Positions 41,574 to 50,455 of a DNA stretch of 64,000 nucleotides are shown here, one piece after another. Numbering within the stretch: position 1 is the stretch's first letter; each line of letters begins with the position of its first letter. The stretch spans positions 62,001 through 126,000 of the forward strand of contig DASXHD010000101.1 in assembly GCA_036488725.1 (NCBI GenBank), written 5' to 3'. This stretch comes from DASXHD01 sp036488725 (GTDB taxonomy: Bacteria; Myxococcota_A; Polyangia; Polyangiales; Polyangiaceae). Under the pieces are notes generated by a model. It made no database searches, was not told the DNA's origin, and saw nothing but the letters and a program-made list of their open reading frames with translations. The translations under genes and the position numbers were made by a program.

Positions 41574-42395
41574 TCATTCACGCGGAGCTTTGGCGCGCTT
41601 CAGGATCGGCGCAAGCTCTCGCGCGGTGCCGCTCCGTACGAGGCTTGGCGCGACGCCGCGGAGCGCGACGGCGAGCCCGAGCTTCGCGGGAACGATGACG
41701 CGCGTCTTTCCTTCGGCGAGCGCCTCGAGCGTCGCGCGAGCGACTTCGTCGGCGTCGATCGCCGTCTTCCGAGCCGCTTCCGGCATCCGATCGAGCTCGT
41801 CGCCTTTGACGAACTCGGTTCGCACCGCGCCGGGGCATACCGTGAGCACGTGGACGTGCGGCTCGAGCTCGATCGAGAGCGCTTCGCCCAGACCGACCAG
41901 CGCGAACTTACTTGCAGAATACACAGCCTCGCCGGGCACGGGCAGAAGCCCCGCGACCGACGCCATGAAGACCAACCATCCTTCGCCGCGCTCGATCATC
42001 GACGGGGCGAGCGCGTGCGCGAAGTAGAGCGCGCCGAGCACGTTCACGCGCAAGAGTCTCTCCGCATCGTCGAGATCGTGCTCGACGAGCATGCGATGTC
42101 TGCCGACGCCAGCGTTGAGAATCGCAACGTCGATTCCTCCGAGGAGTGAATTTGCCTTCGCAGTGCAAGAAAGTGCGTCGTGGCGATCTGCTACGTCGCA
42201 GACGAGGACGTGAGCTTCACCGCCGAGCGCGCGAACGCGCTCTGCGACTTCGTCGAGCTGCGCTTTTCTCCGCGCGATCAGCGCGACGCGTGCGCCTTCA
42301 CTCGCGGCGCGCTCCGCGAGCGCGCGTCCGATTCCAGACGACGCGCCCGTGATCAGCACCGAACGTCCGCGAAGAGTGCGTAAACGATTCGACAT
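41574..42395 (-). CDS. short-chain dehydrogenase/reductase
   Basis: A 273-residue SDR: nucleotide loop TGASSGIG, NAG, GLLPVPGEAVYSASK with the catalytic Tyr-x3-Lys, and a Pro/Gly-type continuation CPGAVRTEF. NAD(P)H-dependent oxidoreductase; substrate unknown. The ATG at 42395 was chosen because it begins directly before the glycine-rich loop, rather than an upstream in-frame start. It lies between the isomerase and the squalene/hopene gene on the opposite strand; it may or may not act on isoprenoids. Confidence 0.88.
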   Translation of the reverse strand: MSNRLRTLRGRSVLITGASSGIGRALAERAASEGARVALIARRKAQLDEVAERVRALGGEAHVLVCDVADRHDALSCTAKANSLLGGIDVAILNAGVGRHRMLVEHDLDDAERLLRVNVLGALYFAHALAPSMIERGEGWLVFMASVAGLLPVPGEAVYSASKFALVGLGEALSIELEPHVHVLTVCPGAVRTEFVKGDELDRMPEAARKTAIDADEVARATLEALAEGKTRVIVPAKLGLAVALRGVAPSLVRSGTARELAPILKRAKAPRE

Positions 42396-42424
42396 CGGCG
42401 CGATGTACCGCGCGGCAATCGCTC

Positions 42425-42452
42425 TTGCAATTGCACGCTGCGCGGGTAACAC
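42425..42452 (+). promoter_or_regulatory. candidate promoter of the hopanoid/mevalonate operon
   Basis: TTGCAA (42425-42430) and TAACAC (42447-42452) are 16 bases apart, with the ATG of the fusion gene 11 bases after the -10, so the leader would be very short. A GCAATTGC palindrome lies at 42427-42434. The gap between the divergent SDR and this gene is only 68 bases. Confidence 0.35.
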
Positions 42453-42463
42453 GGTCGCTTCGC

Positions 42464-45400
42464 ATGCGTAACGTGCTTTTGGGGATCACGCTGCCGTGGC
42501 GTCGGGATGCCCAGAGCGACCGCGCGCTATGTCGGCGACTCCTGCCGCAGGTGTCGCGCACGTTCGCGCTCTCCATCGCGATGCTGCCGCCCGCGCTGCG
42601 CGACGCGATCGGCGATGCGTATTTGCTTTGTCGCATCGTCGACAGCATCGAGGACGACGCGCGTCTTTCGATCGAGCGCCGGCACGCGCTCTTCGACGCG
42701 TTCGATGCGGTGATGGGCGACGACGCGATCGACGAAGGCGTTCTCGAACGCGCCGCGCAGGATGCGGGCGTCGGCGAGACGGCGGCCGAGGCCGAGCTCT
42801 GCGCTCGCTCCGGCGCCGTCCTGCGAGCGTTTCGCGCACACGACCGCGCGCAGCGCGACGCGATTCGTCCGCACGTGCTCGAGATGTCCAAAGGCATGCG
42901 CGAGTACGCGACGCGCGCCGCGAGCGAAGGACGCTTGCGCATCCGCGACATCGCGGATCTCGAGCGCTATTGCTACTTCGTCGCGGGCACCGTCGGCGGC
43001 CTCCTCACGGATTTGTTTTTGCTCGAAGTGCCCGGGCTCGACGCGGCGACGGTCGCCGAGCTCCAGCGGCTCGCCGTTTCGTTCGGGCTCGGACTTCAGC
43101 TCGTGAACATCGTGAAAGACGTCGCCGAAGATCACGAGCGCGGCGTTTGCTTCATGCCCGTGAGCCTCGCCGAGCGCGAAGGCGTCACGCTCGAGCGTCT
43201 GCTCGCTCCCGAAGAGCGCGCGGCGGCGATGCGCGTCGTCGCGCGCGTGTGCGATCTCGCCGAAGAGAAGCTCCGCGACGCAGAGTCGTACACGCTCGCG
43301 TGGCCCGCCGAGCGTGCGCAGTCGGTCAGGCTCTTTTGCGCGGTGCCGCTCGTCCTCGCCCTCGCGTCGCTACGCGTCGTGCGAGAAGGAACGACCGCGC
43401 TCACCGCCGGCGCGACGCCCAAAGTCGGCCGGCTCGAGGTCTTCACGACCGTACGCGACGCCATCGGCGCCGCCGGCAGCGATGCCGCGCTCACCCAGCT
43501 CTTCGCTCGTCACACCCGCTCCCCACTCACATCAGGAAACTCCATGCAGCAGCCGTCGTTGGAACCCAAGCGTGACCCGAACCTTCGCGCCGAGACCGAT
43601 CGTGCGATCGCGCGCGCGCGCACGTGGCTCCTCGGCCAGCAGGACGCGAAAGGCTTTTGGAAGGGCGAGCTCCAGACGAACGTGACGATGGACGCCGAGG
43701 ACTTGCTCCTGCGGCAGTTCCTCGGGATTCGGACCGAAGAGCAGACGCGCAAGGCGGCGGTGTGGATTCGTTCGCAGCAGCGCGCGGACGGCACGTGGGC
43801 GAACGCGTTCGGCGCGCCCGCAGATCTCTCGACGACGGTCGAGTCGTACGTCGCGCTTCGTCTCGCGGGCGACGCGATCGAAGAGCCGCACATGAAGCGC
43901 GCGGCCGAGTGGATTCGCGAGCAAGGCGGGATTCCGCAGACGCGCGTCTTCACGCGCGTGTGGCTCGCGCTCTTCGGACTTTGGGACTGGAAGGATCTGC
44001 CGATTTTGCCGCCGGAGATGAACCTCCTGCCGCCGTCCATCCCGCTCAACGTCTACGACTTCGCGTGCTGGGCGCGGCAGACGGTCGTCGCGCTCACGAT
44101 CGTGATGACCTACAAGCCGGTTCGTCCGATCCCCGGGCTCTCGCTCGGCGAGCTCGGGAGCGCGCGCGCCGTGAAGAAGAACGCGGTCACGTGGCGCGGG
44201 CGCGTGTTCGAAGGAATCGATCGCGTGCTTCGCATTTATCAAAAGCGTCCGCTCGCCGGTCTTCGGGAGCGCGCGCTCGCCGAAGCGGAGCGTTGGATCG
44301 TGCGTCGCCAAGAAGCGGACGGCTCGTGGGGCGGCATCCAGCCGCCGTGGGTCTACTCGCTCATGGCGCTCTCGCTTCGCGGCTACGCGATGGATCACCC
44401 CGTGATGCGCGCGGGACTCCAAGGTCTCGACGGCTTCACGATTCACGAAGGCACCGAACGTCGCCTCGAAGCCTGTCAGTCGCCCGTTTGGGACACGGCG
44501 TACGCGATTCAAGCGCTCGCCGACGCGGGCGTCTCGCCGACCCACGAGTCACTCGTGCGCGGTGTCGAGTGGCTCCTCTCGCAAGAAATCCGTGTGAAGG
44601 GCGATTGGGCCGTTCGCCGCCCGGACCTCGATCCGAGCGGGTGGGCCTTCGAGTTCGCGAACGTGAATTATCCGGACGTCGACGACACCGCCGAAGTGGT
44701 GCTCGCGCTTCGTCGCGTGCTGCACCCCGAGCCGCAGCGCGTCGAGTCGGCGATCGCGCGCTCGGTGCGCTGGATGATCGGCATGCGCAGCAAGAACGGC
44801 GCGTGGGGCGCGTTCGACGCTGACAACGTGCAGACGCTCTGCCGCGACATTCCGTTTTGCGATTTCGGCGAGGTCATCGACGACCCGAGCGCCGACGTGA
44901 CGGCGCACGTGATCGAGGCGCTCGCGAAGGAAGGTCTCGATCAACACCCGGCGACCCAGCGCGGCACCGAGTGGCTGCTTGCGGCGCAAGAGAAAGACGG
45001 CTCGTGGTTCGGACGCTGGGGCGTGAACTACGTCTACGGCACCGGCGCGTCGCTCATGGCGCTCGCCGAAAATGGTCACGACGCAAAATCGGAAGCGGTG
45101 CGTCGCGCGGTCGCGTGGCTCGAGTCGCACCAAAACAAAGACGGCGGCTGGGGCGAGGACGTTCGCTCGTACGACGAGCCGGCGAAGTGGGCAGGCGTCG
45201 GCGAGTCGACCGCGTCGCAAACCGCGTGGGCGCTGCTCGGATTGATCGCGGTCGGCGAGCGGGGACCTGCCGTGGAACGCGGCGTTCGCTGGCTCCTCGA
45301 GACGCAGAAATCCGACGGCCACTGGGACGAGCCGCAATACACGGGCACGGGATTCCCGGGCGATTTCTACATCAACTACCACCTCTATCGGCAGGTCTTC

Positions 45401-45502
45401 CCGATGATGGCGCTCGGTCGTTACGCCGCGGCGCTCGCGGGCAAACCGATCGGGGTCCTCCCGATCCGCGACTACTCGCTCGTGCAGCTTCGGACGAACT
45501 GA
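42464..45502 (+). CDS. sqs-shc: squalene synthase / squalene-hopene cyclase fusion protein
   Basis: One uninterrupted reading frame of about 1012 residues. Residues 1-350 are a squalene synthase: QVSRTFALSIAML, first Asp motif DSIEDD (60-65), YCYFVAGTVGGLLTDLF, and second motif NIVKDVAED (215-223). Residues 361-1012 are a full-length squalene-hopene cyclase: QW-type repeats (QQDAKGFWKG, RQEADGSWGG, HQNKDGGWGED), and DVDD (738-741), the protonating motif. It would make squalene from farnesyl diphosphate and cyclise it to hopene on one chain, replacing HpnCDE and HpnF. A Shine-Dalgarno and ATG at the junction could also yield free cyclase. ATG 42464 is the probable start; an in-frame TTG lies 13 codons upstream. 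Confidence 0.93.
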   Translation: MRNVLLGITLPWRRDAQSDRALCRRLLPQVSRTFALSIAMLPPALRDAIGDAYLLCRIVDSIEDDARLSIERRHALFDAFDAVMGDDAIDEGVLERAAQDAGVGETAAEAELCARSGAVLRAFRAHDRAQRDAIRPHVLEMSKGMREYATRAASEGRLRIRDIADLERYCYFVAGTVGGLLTDLFLLEVPGLDAATVAELQRLAVSFGLGLQLVNIVKDVAEDHERGVCFMPVSLAEREGVTLERLLAPEERAAAMRVVARVCDLAEEKLRDAESYTLAWPAERAQSVRLFCAVPLVLALASLRVVREGTTALTAGATPKVGRLEVFTTVRDAIGAAGSDAALTQLFARHTRSPLTSGNSMQQPSLEPKRDPNLRAETDRAIARARTWLLGQQDAKGFWKGELQTNVTMDAEDLLLRQFLGIRTEEQTRKAAVWIRSQQRADGTWANAFGAPADLSTTVESYVALRLAGDAIEEPHMKRAAEWIREQGGIPQTRVFTRVWLALFGLWDWKDLPILPPEMNLLPPSIPLNVYDFACWARQTVVALTIVMTYKPVRPIPGLSLGELGSARAVKKNAVTWRGRVFEGIDRVLRIYQKRPLAGLRERALAEAERWIVRRQEADGSWGGIQPPWVYSLMALSLRGYAMDHPVMRAGLQGLDGFTIHEGTERRLEACQSPVWDTAYAIQALADAGVSPTHESLVRGVEWLLSQEIRVKGDWAVRRPDLDPSGWAFEFANVNYPDVDDTAEVVLALRRVLHPEPQRVESAIARSVRWMIGMRSKNGAWGAFDADNVQTLCRDIPFCDFGEVIDDPSADVTAHVIEALAKEGLDQHPATQRGTEWLLAAQEKDGSWFGRWGVNYVYGTGASLMALAENGHDAKSEAVRRAVAWLESHQNKDGGWGEDVRSYDEPAKWAGVGESTASQTAWALLGLIAVGERGPAVERGVRWLLETQKSDGHWDEPQYTGTGFPGDFYINYHLYRQVFPMMALGRYAAALAGKPIGVLPIRDYSLVQLRTN
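43534..43546 (+). promoter_or_regulatory. possible internal translation start for the cyclase domain
   Basis: AGGAAA (43534-43539) lies 4 bases before an in-frame ATG (43544), codon 361 of the fusion gene and exactly where a free-standing squalene-hopene cyclase would begin (MQQPSLEP). The sequence around it is less GC-rich than the coding flanks and looks like a former intergenic leader. It may give a second, cyclase-only product. Confidence 0.45.
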
Positions 45503-45507
45503 AAGAA

Positions 45508-46068
45508 ATGAATCCGCTTCTCGTGTGCGCACCGCTCGCCGTGGAGGCGCTTGCCTTGGGCAAGATGGCCGACGTGCGCCTGGTGCGCACCGGGATGGGA
45601 CCTTCTCGTTCGCGGCAAGCGGCCAAGCGGCTCGCGTGCGAGCCCGGACGCGGCGTCGTCGTCGCGGGTTTCGGCGGCGCGCTCGATCCGTCGCTCGAGC
45701 CGGGTGACGTCGTCGTCGCCGACGCGGTGAGCGGTCCGGACGGGCGCTCGTCGTGCGTATCCGAGGCGCTCGCCGACGCGCTCCGCGCCGCCGGTCTTCG
45801 CGTGAAGATCGGGACCATCGCGTGCCGCGATCACATCGTCTCGGGCGACGAACGCCGCGCGCTCTTCGAAGAAGGCGCGTCCGCGGTCGACATGGAGTCG
45901 GCGTGGCTCGCGCCGGGCGCGTCGGGCCGTCCGTTCGCGGTCGTTCGCGCCGTCGTCGACGGTCCGGGCCGCGAGATCTCGCGCGTCCTTCAAACTCTGC
46001 GCGGCGGCACGCGCGGCTTTCAATCTCTCGCACGCGTCGGGCGCACGCTCGCGCGGTTCGCATTCTAG
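45508..46068 (+). CDS. hpnG: hopanoid-associated phosphorylase/nucleosidase HpnG
   Basis: A 186-residue MTA/SAH nucleosidase-fold protein: VCAPLAVEALALG, GMGPSRSRQAAKRL, VVVAGFGGALDPSLEPGDVVVADAV, and the C-terminal VDMESAWLA that binds the ribose/base. HpnG releases adenine from adenosylhopane to give ribosylhopane in extended-hopanoid synthesis. It begins 5 bases after the fusion gene and precedes hpnH, as in other hopanoid clusters. Slightly shorter than typical nucleosidases. Confidence 0.86.
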   Translation: MNPLLVCAPLAVEALALGKMADVRLVRTGMGPSRSRQAAKRLACEPGRGVVVAGFGGALDPSLEPGDVVVADAVSGPDGRSSCVSEALADALRAAGLRVKIGTIACRDHIVSGDERRALFEEGASAVDMESAWLAPGASGRPFAVVRAVVDGPGREISRVLQTLRGGTRGFQSLARVGRTLARFAF

Positions 46069-46082
46069 AAGGAGTCATCCAA

Positions 46083-47084
46083 GTGGGCATTCCGGTCACT
46101 CAGCAGGTCGTTCTCGGCAGCTACCTCCTCAAGAAGAAGCTTTCTCGCACGAAGCGCTTTCCGCTCCTCGTCGAGATCGAGCCGCTCTTCGCGTGCAACC
46201 TCGAGTGCGCCGGCTGCGGCAAGATTCAGTACCCGCCGGAGATTTTGAAGAAGCGTCTCTCGGTCGAGCAAGTGCTCGGCGCGATGGAGGAGTGCGGCGC
46301 GCCGATGGTGTCGATCGCCGGCGGCGAGCCGCTCATCCACCCCGAGATCGACGTGATGGTGAAGAAGCTCCTCGAGCGCGGCACCATCGTCTTTCTCTGC
46401 ACCAACGCGCTCCTCCTCGAGCGCAAGATGCACCTCTTCGAGCCGCACCCGCGCTTCTCGTGGACGATTCACCTCGACGGGCTCCGCGAGCGTCACGACG
46501 CCGCCGTCTGCAAAGAAGGAACGTTCGACAAGGCCGTCGCCGCCGTCAAAGAAGCCAAGCGCCGCGGCTTCCAGGTGACGACGAACACGACCTTCTTCAA
46601 GAGCGACACGCCCGAGGACGTCCGCTCGGTGCTCGACTTCTTGAACAACGAGCTCGGCGTCGACGGGATGATGATTTCGCCGGGTTTTGCCTACGAAAAA
46701 GCGCCGCGGCCCGACGAGTTTCTCACCGTGCCCGCCGCGCGCAGGCTCTTTCGCGAAGCGTTCAAGAACAAGCGCGACGAGTGGCGTCTCAATCAGAGCC
46801 CGCTCTTCCTCGATTTTCTCGAAGGCAAGACCGAGCTCGAGTGCACGCCGTGGGCGATCCCGAGCTACTCGATCTTCGGCTGGCAGAAGCCCTGCTACTT
46901 GATGTCCGACGGCTACACGCAGTCGTACAAGGAGCTTCTCGAGACGACCGATTGGGACAAGTACGGGCGCGGAAAAGATCCGCGCTGCGCGAACTGCATG
47001 GCGCACTGCGGGTACGAGCCTTCGGCGGTGCTCGCGACGATGGGGTCGCTCAAAGAATCGATCCGGGCGGCGACCGCGACATGA
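46083..47084 (+). CDS. hpnH: adenosyl-hopene transferase HpnH (radical SAM)
   Basis: A 333-residue radical SAM enzyme with CNLECAGC (C-x3-C-x2-C, residues about 37-44), SIAGGEPL, TIHLDGLRERHD and a C-terminal SPASM-like cysteine group (CANCMAHC). HpnH adds adenosine to hopene to form adenosylhopane. The GTG at 46083 is preceded by AAGGAG (46069-46074) at 8-base spacing, a strong ribosome site that overlaps the end of hpnG. The stop overlaps the ATG of the prenyltransferase gene. Confidence 0.95.
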   Translation: MGIPVTQQVVLGSYLLKKKLSRTKRFPLLVEIEPLFACNLECAGCGKIQYPPEILKKRLSVEQVLGAMEECGAPMVSIAGGEPLIHPEIDVMVKKLLERGTIVFLCTNALLLERKMHLFEPHPRFSWTIHLDGLRERHDAAVCKEGTFDKAVAAVKEAKRRGFQVTTNTTFFKSDTPEDVRSVLDFLNNELGVDGMMISPGFAYEKAPRPDEFLTVPAARRLFREAFKNKRDEWRLNQSPLFLDFLEGKTELECTPWAIPSYSIFGWQKPCYLMSDGYTQSYKELLETTDWDKYGRGKDPRCANCMAHCGYEPSAVLATMGSLKESIRAATAT

Positions 47085-48139
47085 GCATGCAGCAGCAGAC
47101 CGAGCCGCGCGCGCCGTCGTTCGCGACGCTCGCGCGCGCGACCAAGACGGAGATCGACTCCGCGCTGGCGAAGCTCGCGCACGTCGAGACGGCGAAGGCG
47201 CGTGCGCTCTCGCCGGATGCGGGCGTCGTCATCGAGGCGCTCTTCGAGCTCGCGACGCGCGGGGGAAAGCGGCTTCGGCCCGCGCTCGTCGCGGCGGCGT
47301 ACGTCGCGTGCGGCGGCGAGAGCGGTTCGTCGGCCGTCACCGAGGCGGGCGTCGCCCTCGAGGTGCTGCAGGCGTACCTCCTGATTCACGACGACTGGAT
47401 GGACAACGACGACGTTCGCCGCGGAGGCCCGTCGGTCCACGCGGCGTTGCGGCGGCACTTCGGCGAGCGTGCCCTCGGCGACTCGTTTGCGATCCTCGCG
47501 GGCGATTACGCGCAGGGGCTCGCGCTCGACGTGATCTCGCGCGCGCGCGTTCCGGCGCCGCGCATGGTGGCGGCGATGCGCGAGCTCGCGTCGATGCTCA
47601 CCGCGGTCGTCACCGGACAGATCCTCGACGTTCGCGGGAACGCGAAGACGCCGGCCGAGGTCGAGACGATTCATCGTCTCAAGACGAGCAGCTACACGAC
47701 GCGCTCGCCGCTCGCGCTCGGGGCGATCCTCGCGGGCGCGGATCCGGCGGTGTGCGAAGGGCTGCGTGCCGCGGGCGATCCGATGGGCGTCGCGTTCCAA
47801 CTGCAAGACGATTTGCTCGGCACGTTCGGCGACCCGAAAAAGACGGGCAAATCTGCGCGAAGCGATTTGCGTCAAGGCAAGCGCACGGCGCTCGTCGCGG
47901 AGCTCTCCGGCCACGACGATCTCCTCGCCCGCGCGCTCGGCGTGGCCGACGCGTCGGACGCGGACGTCGACGCGGTCCTTCGGCTCATGGTCGACTCGGG
48001 CGCGAAGACGCGCGTCGAAGCACGTCGCGCGGCGCTCGTCGCCGAGGCGTCGTCGAAAATCGAACGTCTGCCGATTTCGAGCGAGGGGAAACAACTTCTC
48101 TTGGGCGCGGCTTCCGCGCTGGCGGCGCGCGAGGACTGA
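47081..48139 (+). CDS. trans-polyprenyl diphosphate synthase (FPP/GGPP type)
   Basis: A 352-residue isoprenyl chain elongator: GGKRLRPALVAAA, first Asp motif IHDDWMDND (DDxxD), and second motif QLQDDLLGTFGDPKKTGKSARSDLRQGKRT, in which the fifth position is Gly rather than Asp, as in many actinobacterial and archaeal synthases. It probably supplies farnesyl diphosphate to the squalene synthase upstream; product length cannot be read from the chain. The ATG overlaps the hpnH stop. Confidence 0.93.
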   Translation: MSMQQQTEPRAPSFATLARATKTEIDSALAKLAHVETAKARALSPDAGVVIEALFELATRGGKRLRPALVAAAYVACGGESGSSAVTEAGVALEVLQAYLLIHDDWMDNDDVRRGGPSVHAALRRHFGERALGDSFAILAGDYAQGLALDVISRARVPAPRMVAAMRELASMLTAVVTGQILDVRGNAKTPAEVETIHRLKTSSYTTRSPLALGAILAGADPAVCEGLRAAGDPMGVAFQLQDDLLGTFGDPKKTGKSARSDLRQGKRTALVAELSGHDDLLARALGVADASDADVDAVLRLMVDSGAKTRVEARRAALVAEASSKIERLPISSEGKQLLLGAASALAARED

Positions 48140-48141
48140 GA

Positions 48142-49113
48142 ATGACGGTCTCGGGTCGGGCTTGCGGAAAATTGATCCTCGCGGGCGAACATGCCGTCGT
48201 CTACGGCGTACCTGCGGTCGCGCTCGGAATCGATCGCGGCGCACTCGCTCACGCGAAAGAGCTCGCATCGGGGCCCTGCCGGCTCCGCGTGACGACGTGG
48301 TCGGCGGACGTGAGCGAACGCGACGGCCACGAGCTCGCGCGCGCGTTTCACGCGCTGCTCGGCTCGGTCCGCACCGACGGCGCGCTCGCGCCGGTCGAGG
48401 TCGAGGCGACGACCGAGCTTCCTGCGGGCGGCGGCCTCGGCTGTTCGGCGGCGCTCGGCGTCGCGATCGCGCGCGCGGTGGCGCCCGACGCGAGCGACGA
48501 CGACATCCGCGAGCACGCGATGGCTTGGGAGCGCATCTTCCACGGCAACCCCTCGGGCGTCGACGCCGCAGTCGCGACCCTCGGCGGCGCCGTTCAATTC
48601 GTGCGGCAAGACGAGCGCAGCGTGATCGAGACGATCGCGCCGCTCGGATCGCTGGTCTTCGCGATCGGCCACTCGGGGATCGCGTCGAGCACGCGCGCGA
48701 TGGTCGAGTCGGTCGCGCGCCAGCGCGCGGAGCGGCCCGCCGCCGTCGAAGCGACGTTCGACGCGGTCCGCGCCGTCGTCGGCGGCGTTCGCGCGGCGCT
48801 CGAAGCGGGCGATCGCGTCGCGCTCGGGCAGCTCCTCGATCAAAACCAAGCGCATCTCGGGACGCTCGCGCTCTCCACGCCGAGCATCGAGCTCATGTGC
48901 GAGTCGGCGCGCGAGGCCGGCGCGCTCGGCGCGAAGCTCACGGGCGCGGGCGGCGGCGGCTGCGTCGTCGCGCTCGCGGACGGCCGCGCGTCGGCCGAGC
49001 GAATCTTGTCGGCGTGGAAGGCTCGCTCGTTCGAGGGCTTCGTGGCCGAGATCCACACGCGGGGGCGCGCGCACGCACACGATCACGCGGGCTCCGAGCT
49101 CGCTGCTACCTAG
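48142..49113 (+). CDS. mvk: mevalonate kinase
   Basis: A 323-residue GHMP kinase with all three family motifs: GKLILAGEHAVVYGVPAVA (9-27), the ATP loop PAGGGLGCSAALG (94-106) and the C-terminal LTGAGGGGCVVAL. The start and the HGNPSGVDAAVATLGG segment fit mevalonate kinase rather than phosphomevalonate kinase. It phosphorylates mevalonate in the pathway to IPP. It starts 2 bases after the prenyltransferase stop and is followed by HMG-CoA reductase. Confidence 0.93.
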   Translation: MTVSGRACGKLILAGEHAVVYGVPAVALGIDRGALAHAKELASGPCRLRVTTWSADVSERDGHELARAFHALLGSVRTDGALAPVEVEATTELPAGGGLGCSAALGVAIARAVAPDASDDDIREHAMAWERIFHGNPSGVDAAVATLGGAVQFVRQDERSVIETIAPLGSLVFAIGHSGIASSTRAMVESVARQRAERPAAVEATFDAVRAVVGGVRAALEAGDRVALGQLLDQNQAHLGTLALSTPSIELMCESAREAGALGAKLTGAGGGGCVVALADGRASAERILSAWKARSFEGFVAEIHTRGRAHAHDHAGSELAAT

Positions 49114-49123
49114 GAAAAACCGC

Positions 49124-50449
49124 ATGGCACACACGTCGAGACTCCCCGGGTTCTACAAAGTCAGCGTCGAAGAGCGTCGCGCGCTCGTCGGCGAGGCGAC
49201 CGGTGCCGACCTGAAGGACATCGAGCGCTCGCTCGAGGACGGCGGGCTCGACGCGACGACGGCCGACAAGTTCGTCGAGAACGTCGTCGGCACGTACGCG
49301 CTTCCGTACGGCGTCGCGCTCAACGTGCGCGTCAACGGACACGATTACGTCGTGCCCATGGTCGTCGAGGAGCCGAGCGTGGTCGCCGCAGCGTCGAACG
49401 CGGCGAAGATGATCCGCGAAGGCGGCGGCTTCATCGCCGAGACCGATCCGCCGCTCATGGTCGCGCAGGTGCAGCTCACCGGCGTGCGCGATCGCCGGGC
49501 CGCGATGGAGCGCGTCCTCGCCGCGAAAGACGAGCTCCTCGAGCTCGCGGACCGCGCGATCCCCGGGCTCGTGGAGCGCAAAGGCGGCTCGCGCGACATC
49601 GAGGTGCGCATCCTCGGCACCGACGAGGACGCGATGCTCGTCGTCCACGTCCTCATCGATTGCCGCGACGCGATGGGCGCGAACCTCGTGAACGGCGCGG
49701 CCGAACGCATCGCGCCGCGTCTCGCCGAGCTCACCGGCGGCGGCATCGGGCTGCGCATTCTCTCGAACTTGTGCGACCGCCGCTGCGTGCGCGTGCACTG
49801 TCACGTGCCGGCGTCCGCGCTCGCGACCGACGACATGGAAGGGTCGGCCGTGATCGACGGCATCGTCAACGCGTCGCGCTTCGCGGAGCTCGATCCGTAC
49901 CGCGCGGCCACGCACAACAAAGGCATCATGAACGGCGTCGACGCCGTCGTGATCGCGACCGGCAACGACTGGCGCGCGGTCGAAGCGGGGGCTCACGCGT
50001 TCGCGGCGCGAACCGGACATTACTCACCGCTCGCGACGTGGCGACGCCACACGGGTGACGTGCTCGTCGGTCGCGTCGAGCTGCCGATGGCGCTCGGGAC
50101 GGTCGGCGGCACGCTCCGCGTTCACCCCGCCGCGCGCCTTTCGCTGCGTTTGCTCGGCGTGACGAACGCGCAAGAGCTCGCGACGATCGCGGCGTCGGTC
50201 GGCCTCGCTTCGAACCTCGCCGCGCTTCGCGCCCTCGCGACCGACGGGATCCAACGCGGGCACATGGCGCTTCACGCGCGGTCGGTCGCCGTCGCGGCCG
50301 GTGCGATCGGCGACGAGGTCGAACGCGTCGCGACGATGATCGTCGAGGCGCGCGACATCACGGTCGACGCGGCCACCAAGGCGCTCACCGTCTTGCGAAC
50401 CCCGCGCAGCAGCGATCGCGCGGTCTCGCGCTGGGAGCTCGAGGACTGA
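49124..50449 (+). CDS. mvaA: hydroxymethylglutaryl-CoA reductase, class II
   Basis: A 441-residue class II HMG-CoA reductase: GVALNVRVNG, VVEEPSVVAAASNAAKM (Glu 83 as catalytic Glu), DAMGANLVNGAAERI, ATHNKGIMNGVDAVVIATGNDWRAVEAGAHAF with the catalytic Lys and Asp, and RGHMALHAR with the catalytic His. It converts HMG-CoA to mevalonate using a nicotinamide cofactor. Class II enzymes serve either synthesis or degradation; the neighbouring mevalonate kinase and isoprenoid genes favour synthesis. Last gene of the operon; only 6 bases separate it from the convergent gene. Confidence 0.96.
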   Translation: MAHTSRLPGFYKVSVEERRALVGEATGADLKDIERSLEDGGLDATTADKFVENVVGTYALPYGVALNVRVNGHDYVVPMVVEEPSVVAAASNAAKMIREGGGFIAETDPPLMVAQVQLTGVRDRRAAMERVLAAKDELLELADRAIPGLVERKGGSRDIEVRILGTDEDAMLVVHVLIDCRDAMGANLVNGAAERIAPRLAELTGGGIGLRILSNLCDRRCVRVHCHVPASALATDDMEGSAVIDGIVNASRFAELDPYRAATHNKGIMNGVDAVVIATGNDWRAVEAGAHAFAARTGHYSPLATWRRHTGDVLVGRVELPMALGTVGGTLRVHPAARLSLRLLGVTNAQELATIAASVGLASNLAALRALATDGIQRGHMALHARSVAVAAGAIGDEVERVATMIVEARDITVDAATKALTVLRTPRSSDRAVSRWELED

Positions 50450-50455
50450 GCTTCG

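Noticed and set aside
49124..50449. HMG-CoA reductase as a mevalonate-degrading enzyme
   Set aside because: The class II form allows this, but the adjacent mevalonate kinase and the downstream isoprenoid genes make biosynthesis more likely.
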